NCBI GenBank assembly: GCA_022605425.2
Contig: JAKIMF020000001.1
Coordinates: forward strand, 188,501-252,500
Length of the DNA stretch: 64,000 nt
Direction: 5' to 3'
From: Hamiltosporidium tvaerminnensis
Taxonomy: Eukaryota > Microsporidia > Dubosqiidae
In this document: one piece after another, positions 55,101 to 63,200 of the stretch
Numbering within the stretch: position 1 is the stretch's first letter
Layout of the letters: each line of letters begins with the position of its first letter
Notes under the pieces: generated by a model
Database searches by the model: none
What the model was told of the DNA's origin: nothing
What the model saw: the letters and a program-made list of their open reading frames with translations, nothing else
Program-made: the position numbers and the translations under genes

Positions 55101-56281
55101 ATAAAGAGGGTGTTAGTGATAGGTTAGAGAGTATTGATAAGAGTAGTAATTATAAGGGTGTTAGTAATAAGGATAATATAATAGAGGAGGGTGTTAGGGA
55201 TAGTGGAAATATAATAGAGGGTGTTAGTAGTAAGAATGGTGATTATAAGGGTGTTAGTAATAAGGATAATATAATAGACGAGGGTGTTAGGGATAGTGGA
55301 AATATAATAGAGGGTGTTAGTGATAAGAATCGTGATTATAAGGGTGTTAGTAATAAGAATAATATAATAGAGGAGGGTGTTAGGGATAGTGGAAATATAA
55401 TAGAGGGTGTTAGTGATAAGAGTAGTAATTATAAGGGTGTTAGTAATAAGAATAATATAATAGACGAGGGTGTTAGGGATAGTGGAAATATAATAGAGGG
55501 TGTTAGTAATAAGAGTAGTAATTATAAGGGTGTTAGTAATAAGAATGGTGATTATAAGGGTGTTAACAACACTACTAATACTACACACCCCTTCACTAAC
55601 AACAATACTACACACCCCTTTACTAAATCCCTAACTACCACTGCTTATAACACCCTTTACTCCTTTGATACCCCCTATGGCTTTAATTACTACCCTCCAC
55701 CTTCCCTTATATTAACACCCCTTACTATAACAGTACTTTCTTATATATCGTTATCTCTATTACAATTACAGGGTGTTATTCTTTATGGACCTAGTGGTAC
55801 TGGTAAAACAGAAACTGTTAAATATTATTCTCGTTTAAAAGGTAAAAGACTTATAACCTTTTGTTGTAATAACACCTGTTCTTATGATACTCTTAATAAT
55901 ATATTTTATGGGTGTTATAAAACAAACTCTTATGTATGTTTTGATGAGTTTAATAGACTTACTAAAGAAGTAATGAGTACAGTAGAAGATTTAATATTGT
56001 ATTATAAGGGTGTTAAAGTATTTCTTACTATGAATTTAGGATATAAAGGTAGGTATGATTTACCTAGGACACTCAAAGGGGTATTAGGTATAATAAATGT
56101 AGAGGGTGTTAGTGATAGGGATATGGTAGGGGGTTTTAGTGATAGTGGTAATGTATTAAAGGGTGATAGTGATAGTAGTATGTTAGAGGGTGTTAGTGTT
56201 AATACTATGTTAGAGGGTGATAATAACAGTAGTATGTTAGAGGGTGTTAATGTAACGAACAACAGGGTGTTAGTCATATGA
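49058..56281 (+). CDS. cytoplasmic dynein heavy chain, segment 4 (tail, linker, AAA1)
   Basis: The homologous reading starts at GAT 49106; an out-of-phase ATG at 49058 gives a formal 2407-residue frame. At least ten non-repetitive tail/linker blocks are separated by motif repeats. The end carries the AAA1 motor site: FNYYPPPSLILTPLT (the family's YGYEYLG..PRLVITPLT region), Walker A GPSGTGKTET (55787-55816), CNNTCSYDTL, Walker B VCFDEFNRL (about 55934-55960) and the sensor block FLTMNLGYKGRYDLPRTLK. AAA1 is the main ATPase of dynein, and all its nucleotide-binding residues are intact. After GVLGIINVE the AAA1 domain is interrupted by a repeat array that continues into segment 5. Near 56251 one base is missing relative to the repeat unit and this frame runs into TGA at 56279. 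Confidence 0.95.
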   Translation: MLITVVILYTLLITVHDKQHPVNNSTTYQPVNNTSNKQNPVNNSATYHPVNNTTTYHPVNNTTTYHPINNNTTYHPVNNTTTYHPVNNTTTYHPVNNTTTYHPVNNTNTTNINLLLEKAFFILKRLVYLKWKYLINNTLIDTFIETVRILEEKFYFLDFLIKKMNKHFIRIFNTQITKNTLSFSFNPLYYIKYFPCYYDTSIVIRSIEISFIKALFQYFKTIKYSLVNKRCYLLKSVHNICLDTLFIEPSLEMCFNIYSVIFKGSLLTKIYNYYRGVKGNDGLEGVNDKDGFEGVSDRDEGYRGVNAIGGNIMGVSNNVDNYQGVRDKDGLEGVNEKDSLEGVSNNVDEQQGVNDKDGLEGVNDIGSNIMGVSNNVDEQQGVRDKDGFECVNEKDSLEGVSNNVDEQQGVSNNTNKQQGVNYNVDDYKDVSNNLYKQHPLINTLIEEIIELVLMGYLQCKDNIEFLRNEVLVNYSYFIEVESQMNKILLKDKSNDNTFTTSTYTPYINTPLSSNTHTLYSNTPLATSTYTPNINTPLSSNTHTLYSNTPLATNTYTPYINTPLSSNIPLPDILLIFLKGVNDLRIILDYLSYINKRCYLYNLINNNEIPLFTFKILNNKISIKECYKNKNMFINRSVNTFIVIYNTLESILREITYEPYNLYVLYDLLEIEDFIYKISVIKEVSSVIIKEIKSGVSDSRDIVEGVNDRRDIVEGVRDKGVLEGTKGVSYKEYELKGVSKGTDNYNPVNNLSNTQHPVNNLSINNNILTDNTHVLFINKYNTINTLLITISNRIKMEKKRYFDLFYNNSSNVDNINVNDNTPLSNSNADNTPLSNSNDDNTPLSNSINPNTPLTNCINPDTPLTNSINPNTPLSNCINPDTPLTTITTNNTPLPNTLPTINNTTTLSLPYINTLTFNTTTSYKSIINTLFTYNYNTINNTYEFLYKLKDNLLVLEYKYLIIKKVRNFLRLEEYLLIYRNIDFNTLKYFIYNIYSFIVNIKNKEEGLNEYENNSLRHVSVNYMKGICSDMYKEIKGMGLVLDSGEGVSDNRKGVNSRDRDSREGVSDNRNGFSSRDSREGVDHSSSNYKGFSKHSSNFKGVNDTSSTYKGVSESTYKQHPFNNTNIEQHPLNNTTYKQHPFNNNNIEQHPFNNNNIEQHPFNPNLSTILNNISLSLSFINLRLLTYFKVLEYLNTIINTNIGIRYFNMNMSLKCFISIFNEEVVNKIITYYKVESDINSYKRDVNLYISNVVLVREIGIEGVSNKVCGLEGVNDNRMEVGGVNGTRMNVGGVNNNRMEVGGVTNSSNNYRGLSNRECGLEGVTNSTNTYNPLNNNTTYNPLTNTTISYINKICNLKEIEEYLDDLYVKGEGLEKYIFKIKNELKGFKEEVLYSYNKEGGYEVGGVSESIGVGGGVNESIDDYKGVSSNTYSYKGVNGSIDDYKGVSNNRYNYKGVVNESIDDYKGVSNDTNEQQGFNKSTNEQQGVNNNTYDYHPVNTNINNYHPVSNTYNNSLIDSLFVSLRNTLNTLESYLYIIRELKGIQSTLIELYSILKNNTLETENINKIIEVYNLIGVSDRSILEGVNNNMLEGVGDSSILESVNNRNMLEGVNNSSKQQGVNNRNMLEGVNNNSMLEGVNDSSMLEGVNNTSKQQGVNNSSKQQGVNNSSKQQGFNNSTYGYHPVNNNTYKQQGVNTTPSFNNPNTLPSIINTLYWCNESIKRLKQSMSCYLQECRENSPLLCFVSDIDILRGLSDIYNIIGVIIKVYEIEGVIYNEYEIKGCYYKEERLYFITPIKLRYNGSVEGVRDSGALEGVKELKCGIELEGVNDKDNDIKGVSEEYDIQQGVSNQYYIQQGVSNSSSNIKGVSEEYDIQQGVSNQYYIQQGVSNSSSNIKGVSEEYDIQHGVNNNTNTLNNNTTYDPLNNNTNTLKNNLVRIINTFNYEITRLLINMFYNKNRDLHVIDELISEYSYFKGVNSNSKREMINYKISVINKYIKEKRGVINLYPRVYKGRSENIDKEGVSDRLESIDKSSNYKGVSNKDNIIEEGVRDSGNIIEGVSSKNGDYKGVSNKDNIIDEGVRDSGNIIEGVSDKNRDYKGVSNKNNIIEEGVRDSGNIIEGVSDKSSNYKGVSNKNNIIDEGVRDSGNIIEGVSNKSSNYKGVSNKNGDYKGVNNTTNTTHPFTNNNTTHPFTKSLTTTAYNTLYSFDTPYGFNYYPPPSLILTPLTITVLSYISLSLLQLQGVILYGPSGTGKTETVKYYSRLKGKRLITFCCNNTCSYDTLNNIFYGCYKTNSYVCFDEFNRLTKEVMSTVEDLILYYKGVKVFLTMNLGYKGRYDLPRTLKGVLGIINVEGVSDRDMVGGFSDSGNVLKGDSDSSMLEGVSVNTMLEGDNNSSMLEGVNVTNNRVLVI
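49113..49390 (+). repeat. 27-base coding array YHPVNNTTT
   Basis: Seven neighbouring copies of TATCACCCTGTTAACAAC plus ACTACTACA, with two or three diverged copies to the left. Both the CACCCTGTTAAC phrase and the array's reverse complement carry the core motif in the same codon phase. Confidence 0.9.
49880..50370 (+). repeat. GGGTGTTA coding repeats, tail block
   Basis: About 17 irregular units of 24-36 bases, each with a GAGGGTGTTA or CAGGGTGTTA core encoding EGVND, EGVSN or QQGVSN followed by variable spacers (NNVDEQQ, DKDGLE). Some spacers recur as longer blocks, which shows segmental duplication inside the array. Confidence 0.9.
51480..51760 (+). repeat. TAACACCCCTTTA coding repeats (NTPLSN)
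   Basis: Eight or nine units of 30-33 bases with AACACCCCTTTATCTAAC cores, encoding NTPLSNS/INP. This is the opposite motif orientation from 49880-50370, in the same gene and the same codon phase. Confidence 0.9.
52180..54150 (+). repeat. three mixed-orientation coding repeat blocks
   Basis: Blocks at 52180-52540, 52835-53580 (interrupted by a helical block at about 53100-53240) and 53775-54150 start with GGGTGTTAGT-type units and switch to AACACCCTTTTAA or CACCCTGTTAA units at their right ends (EGVSD..., then QHPFNN or YHPVNN). This order, Gly-Val form first and His-Pro/Asn-Thr form last, recurs in most blocks of the gene. Confidence 0.85.
54535..54830 (+). repeat. 90-base coding repeat, two exact copies and a third partial
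   Basis: KGVSEEYDIQQGVSNQYY and the following IQQGVSNSSSNI form one 30-residue unit. Two copies are identical at DNA level and a third begins, then the array turns into NNNTNTL units. Exact identity means recent duplication. Confidence 0.9.
55090..55640 (+). repeat. 93-base coding repeat before AAA1
   Basis: Units of YKGVSNKDNIIEEGVRDSG plus NIIEGVSSKNGD occur about four times with small variations (GAG or GAC, GGT or CGT codons), followed by a switch to THPFTNNN. It lies immediately before the conserved start of AAA1. Confidence 0.9.
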
Positions 56282-57240
56282 GTAATAATATAAAGGGTGT
56301 TAGTAATAATAATAACGAACAACAGGGTGTTAGTAATATAAGTACTAATATAAAGGGTGTTAGTAATAAGAATAACAAACAACAGGGTGTTAGTCATATG
56401 AGTAATAATATAAAGGGTGTTAGTAATAATAATAACAAACAACAGGGTGTTAGTCATATGAGTAATAATATAAAGGGTGTTAGTAATAATAACGAACAAC
56501 AGGGTGTTAGTCATATGAGTAATAATATAAAGGGTGTTAATGATAATAACGAACAACAGGGTGTTAGTCATATAAGTACTAATATAAAGGGTGTTAGTAA
56601 TAAGAATAACAAACAACAGGGTGTTAGTCATATGAGTAATAATATAAAGGGTGTTAATGATAATAACGAACAACAGGGTGTTAGTCATATAAGTACTAAT
56701 ATAAAGGGTGTTAGTAATAAGAATAACAAACAACAGGGTGTTAGTCATATGAGTAATAATATAAAGGGTGTTAGTAATAAGAATAACGAACAACAGGGTG
56801 TTAGTCATATGAGTAATAATATAAAGGGTGTTAGTAATAAGAATAACGAACAACAGGGTGTTAGTCATATGAGTAATAATATAAAGGGTGTTAGTAATAA
56901 GAATAACGAACAACAGGGTGTTAGTCATATGAGTAATAATATAAAGGGTGTTAGTAATAAGAATAACGAACAACAGGGTGTTAGTCATATGAGTAATAAT
57001 ATAAAGGGTGTTAATGATAATAACGAACAACAGGGTGTTAGTCATATGAGTAATAATATAAAGGGTGTTAGTAATAAGAATAACGAACAACAGGGTGTTA
57101 GTAATATGAGTAATAATATAAAGGGTGTTAGTAATAATAATAACGAACAACAGGGTGTTAGTCATATGAGTAATAATTATCACCCTCTTACTAACAACAC
57201 TAACCCTAATACCTATAACCCTCTTACTAACACTAACCCT
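56100..57240 (+). repeat. large 60-base array inside AAA1
   Basis: About 15-16 units of NNEQQGVSHMSNNIKGVSNK, 57-60 bases each, with few variants (AAC GAA or AAC AAA; SHM, SHI or SNM). The array splits AAA1 between the LKGVLGIIN block and the FYEISMFYL helix. The antisense strand in one frame is also free of stops (57183-56002), an effect of the motif, not a gene. It switches to YHPLTNNTN at the right end. Confidence 0.95.
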
Positions 57241-60200
57241 ATTAATAATAATCTATCCAATGGTTTTTATGAAATATCAATGTTCTATTTAAAAGATAAA
57301 AGGTTAGTAATAGCATTATTAGAGTTTTATAAGGTGTTAAGAAAGGAAATACCAAGTGATTTATTTATAGACTTAGGATTAAGAGGATTAACAACAATAC
57401 TAAGAGAAACAGTAGAAAGGATAAGTAAAGGTGAGTATGATTATAAGGGTTTAAAGGATAGTAGGGATATAATAAAGGGTATTAGTGATAGGGGTAGTGT
57501 ATTAGAGGGTAATAGTAGGGATATATTAGAGGGTGTTAATAATAGGGAGTATTATAAGGGTGTTAGTGATAGTGGTTGTGAATTAGAGGGTGTTAGTAAT
57601 AAGAGTAATGAACAAAGGGGTGTTAATAATAAGAGCAATGAACAAAGGTGTGTTAATAATAGGGATTATGATTATAAGGGTGTTAGTAATAAGAGTAATG
57701 AACAAAGGGGTGTTAATAATAGTAGTAATGAACAAAGGTGTGTTAATAATAGGGATTATGATTATAAGGGTGTTAGTGATAAAGATTGTAAACAAAGGGG
57801 TGTTCCTCTTATTATCAGTACTAATGAACAACACCCTCTTATTAACACTACTTATAAACAACGCTTTCTTAATAACACTACTAATGAACAACACCCTCTT
57901 ATTATCAGTACTAATGAACAACACCCTCTTAATAACACTACTTATAAACAACGCCCTCTTATTAACACTACTTATAAACAACACCCTCTTATTATCAGTA
58001 CTAATGAACAACACCCTCTTAATACTATAAACAACACTAACAATACTAACACTACTAACAACACCACTTATATTACCTCTTCCCTTGTTATTTCTATTGT
58101 TAATTTCTTTGTTCCTTTACTTAGAAATATATATATACCTTTACTTATAAATAACATACGTTATTTCTTTAATAAAGAAATAACAGTACCTTCATATAAA
58201 AATATGTTAATTAACAGTCTTAAAAGACGTAATGGTGTTATTTTACTAGGAAATACTTTAACAGGTAAAAGTAAACTTATAAGAGATTGTAGTGTTAGTA
58301 ATGTATATTATTATAACCCTATAACACTTAGTAATATATTTGGGTGTTATAAGGAAGGAGAATGGGAGGATAGTAATTTTATAAGGGATTTAAGGGGGGT
58401 TTTAGGAGGAGGAAGAGAGGGTGGTAGTGATAGGAGTGTGGTAAAGGGTGATAGTGTGATAGGAGGTGTTTGTAATAGGGATAATGTATTAGAGGGTGTT
58501 AGTGATAGAAGGGATATATTAGAGGGTGTTAGTGATAGAAGGGATATATTAGAGGGTGTTAGTGATAGGGGTAGTGTATTAGAGGGTGTTAGTAATAGGG
58601 ATAATCTATTAGAGGGTGTTAGTAATAGGGATAATCTATTAGAGGGTGTTAGTAATAGGGGTAGTAATATAAAGGGTGTTATTGATAAGGGTAGTAATAT
58701 AAAGGGTGTTAATAACAGTAGTAATATAAAGGGTGTTAGTGATAGTATAGATACTTATCACCCTGTTAGTAACACACCTAATCAAACCTGGTTTGTATTC
58801 GATGGCCCTGTTACTTCTGAGTGGATAGAAAACTTTAACAGTGTGTTAGATGATAGTAAAGTGTTATGTCTTAGTTCAGGTGAATCTATAAGAATAACAA
58901 GTAATTGTAAATTTATATTTGAATGTGATAGTATTAGTGATATAACACCTGCTACACTGACAAGGGTACAGGTGATAAGGATGGAGGGAGGTAGTAATAA
59001 GGGTGATAGTGATATGGATAGTGTGGTAGAGGGGGTTAGTGATGGGGATAATAAATATGAGGGTGTTAGTAATAAGGATAATAAATTAGAAGGTGTTAGT
59101 AATAAGGATAGTAGTTACAAGGGTGTTAACCTAAGTACCAGTAATCGAGAGGGTGTTAGTAATAAAGATAGTAGTTACAAGGGGGTTAACCTAAGTACTG
59201 GTAATCAAGAGGGTGTTAGTAATAAGGATAGTAGTTACAAGGGTGTTAACCTAAGTACCAGTAATCGAGAGGGTGTTAGTAATAAAGATAGTAGTTACAA
59301 GGGGGTTAACCTAAGTACTGGTAATCAAGAGGGTGTTAATACAAGTAATAGTAATCAACAGGGTGTTAATGATAAGGATAGTCATTATGACCCTATTACT
59401 TTAAATACTGGTAAACAACAGGGTGTTAACTCTCTATCTAACCCTAACCCTACTGACAATAACCTTATATCCAATACTTTATCCAATACTATATCCAATA
59501 CTTTATCCAATAGTATGAATAACCCTCTTATATCTAATAGTATGTCTTACTCCTTTAATCCTAACACTACACAACATACTCCTATAACTAACACCCTTTA
59601 TTCTTCTCCTTACTGTGTTAATACTTTACAGTTTAATTACTACTTTAACACCCTTAACTCTCTTATAAATAACACCCCTGTTATTATAGTAAAAGGTCCT
59701 TTAAGTACAGGTAAATCTACTTTAGTAAAGAGTATAATAACACCCTTTAATCATAAGTATTATAATTTAAGAAATAACACTGATATAGACTTTTATAAAG
59801 AATATAGAATAATAAAAGGTGTTAAAGTATATAAACCTGTTAATAGACTTATAATATGTATAGATGAATTTAATACCCCTGTTATCTCTAATAAGGTACA
59901 AGAGAGTGTTAGAGAGTATTTAGAGTATAGAAGTATAGGGGGTGTTATTATAGAGAATGTAGTTATAATATGTATATATAACACTAGTGAGGGGGGTTAT
60001 AGTAAAATGGAGGGTGTTGGTTATAGGGATATGTTAGAGGATGTTAGTAGGGATGTAGTAGAGGGTAACAGTTATAGGGATGTAATAGTGGGTGTTAGTT
60101 ATAGGGATATGTTAGAGGGTGTTAGTAGGGATGTAGTAGAGGGTGTTAGTTATAGGGATATGTTAGAGGGTGTTAGTTATAGGGATATGTTAGAGGGTGT

Positions 60201-63200
60201 TAGTAGGGATGTAGTAGAGGGTGTTAGTAATACTAGTAGTAATATAAAGGGTGTTAGTGATAAGTGTATTAGTATAGAGGGTGTTAGTTATAGTAGTAGT
60301 AATATAAAGGGTGTTAGTATTAAGGGTACCGATATAGAGGGTCTTAATATAAGTACTAATGAACACCCTCTTACTAACAGTACTAATGGTGTTATTGATA
60401 GACTCACTTCTAAAACCCCTTCTTTAATATTTCATCATCAAATAGACTTTAAGTATATAACAGGTGTTATTATAGAAAGAAGATTAAATAAGAATATAAG
60501 TAAAGAAATAAGAGGTTTTATTTATAATATAATTATTTTAAAAGGTAATTTATTAACACTTAATAGATTTATTGATAATTTAAGTATAGAAAGTGATATT
60601 AACAGGGAAATAGAGTTATTATTTAAAGGGTGTAGTATTAGTAATAAGGGTATGTTAGAGGGGGGTGTTAGTAATAAGGGTATGTTAGAGGGAGGTATTA
60701 GTAACAGTAGTATGTTAGAGGGTGTTAATTATAAGGGTAGTATGTTAGAGGGTGTTAGTAACAGTAGGGATATATTAGAAGGTGGTAATAAGGATATGTT
60801 AGAAGGTAGTAATAACGATATATTAGAAGGTAGTAGAGAGGGTGTTAATTATAAGAATAGTATTTATGAGGATATGAAGGGTGTTAGTACTAAGGATATA
60901 TTAAAGGGTGTTAAGGGGAAGGATGGATATGAGGGTGTTAGTGATAAAGATGGATTAGAGGGTGTTAACATAAGTACTGATACTTATCACCCTGTTAATA
61001 CTACTACTGATACTTATCACCCTGTTAATACTACTACTAATACTTATCACCCTGTTAATAACAATACAACTTATCACCCTGTTAATCATCTATATAATAC
61101 TCCTTATACTTATCACCCCTTTAACTATAATAACTATTCTCTTAAAGATAACATACTTTATTTATTAGCAAAGAAGAATGTTAGTATTATTTTAATAGGT
61201 AGTTATTTATCAGGTAAGACAACACTTATAAAAGAATGTTGTAATATTAAAGGTTATAATTTAAATATTATAGATAATAATTACAATAAATTAGAGGGTT
61301 ATAATAATAATAGGGTAGATATAGGTGAGGGTGAGGGTGTTAATGTAAAGAGTAGTGTATTAGAGGGTGTTAATGATAGAGGTAGTGGATTAGAGGGTGT
61401 TAGTGATAGAGGTAGTGTATTAGAGGGTGTTAATATAAAGAGTACTGTATTAGAGGGTGTTAATGATAGAGGTAGTAATATAGTTGGTGTTAATAACAGT
61501 GGTAGTAATCAACAGGGTGTTAATGTAAAGAGTAGTAATCAACAGGGTGTTAATGATAAAGGTAGTAATCAACAGGGTGTTAATATAAGTACCAATGGTT
61601 ATAGGGGTGTTAGTAATAGTACTAATGAACAACACCCCTTTAACAACACATCTAATAATATACCTGTTGTTAATCTTGTTAGTGATAAATTATTTTTAAA
61701 ACCTTTTGATATATTTACTAGTGTTATTGATAGTAAAGAGTATGGTAAGTATATATTTACAGTAAGTAACTTAAAAGGTGTTAGTGATACATTTATAAGT
61801 AGGTGTTATATTTTAGAGAATAGTGTTAGTAAGGAGAGTGTTAAGGATATTGGTAGTAATAACACCCCTATAACCAATAGTAATAACCGTAGTAATAACA
61901 CCCCTTTAACTAACATAAGTAATAACCGTAGTGATAACACCCCTATAACCAATAGTACTAATAACCTTAGTGATAACACCCCTTTAACCAATAGTACTAA
62001 TAACCGTAGTGATAACACCCCTTTAACTAACAATACTAATAATTGTAGTAATAACACCCCTTTAATCACCCCTTTAATCAACACTATCTCTACTTACCTC
62101 CTTATATCTAATACCCTGTTACTTACTAACCATTTACTTAATACTTATAACACCCTTAAGAATAGACATTCCTTTCTATTAACAGGTGTTAATAAGATAC
62201 TTTTATTTAAAGAAGAAGTAAATAATTTAAATATTTTATTAAAAGAGAAATGTTTAAGATTATCACAATTAAAGGTAGAAAGTACTAACAATATAACAGA
62301 TTTAATAAATGAAAAAGAAAAAGTAAATAACACTATAAAAGAGATAATTAGTGTTAATAAAGATATAAAGAATAACATATGTTATTCTTTAAGTAAAAGA
62401 AAAGTAATAAGTAAAGAAATAAAGGGTGTTAAAGATAATATAGATAGTGTTATTAGAGATATAAAGGGTGTTGATAAGAAGAGTGTTAGTGAGTTAAAGA
62501 GTATGAATAACCCACCTTTAGTTATTAAGAAGGTACTTAGTGGGGTAGTGGGGGTATTGGAGGGGGATAGTAGTATGATGGAGGGTTATAGTATGATGAT
62601 GGAGGGTGATAAGGGTTATAGTAGTAGTAGTATGATGGAGGGTGTTAAGGGAAGTAGGGATAGTAGTATGATTGAGGGTTATAGTAGTATGATGGAGGGT
62701 GTTAAGGGAAGTAGGGATAGTAGTATGATTGAGGGTTATAGTAGTATGATGGAGGGTGTTAAGGGTAGTAGTATGATGAAGGGTGTTAAGGGTTATAGTA
62801 TGATGGAGGGTGTTAAGGGAAGTAGGGATAGTAGTATGATGGAGGGTGTTAAGGGAAGTAGGGATAGTAGAGAGGATGATAAGGGTGTTAAGGGAAGTAG
62901 GGATAGTAGTATGATGGAGGGTTTTGAGGGAAGTAGGGATATAAAGGGTCTTAGTGAAGTTTATGATAAACAACAGGGTGTTAATGACAGTATTACTAAT
63001 ATAAAGGGTGTTAGTAAAAGTACTATTAAACAACAGGGTGTTAACATAAGTACTAATAAACAACGGGGTGTTAAGAGTAGAGAGTGGAGGGAGGTTATTA
63101 GTATAGTGAGAAGAGAGGATTTTATAGCAAGGATAGTAAATTATAGGGATTTATTAGAAGATGGATTAGAAGAGGGTGATATGTTAGAAGATGGATTAGA

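Noticed and set aside
54500-57183. Long minus-strand open frames (NTLYI/TNTLLFV repeats) as antisense genes
   Set aside because: They are mirror images of the plus-strand arrays caused by the codon-phase symmetry of the motif. Conserved dynein domains lie on the plus strand.
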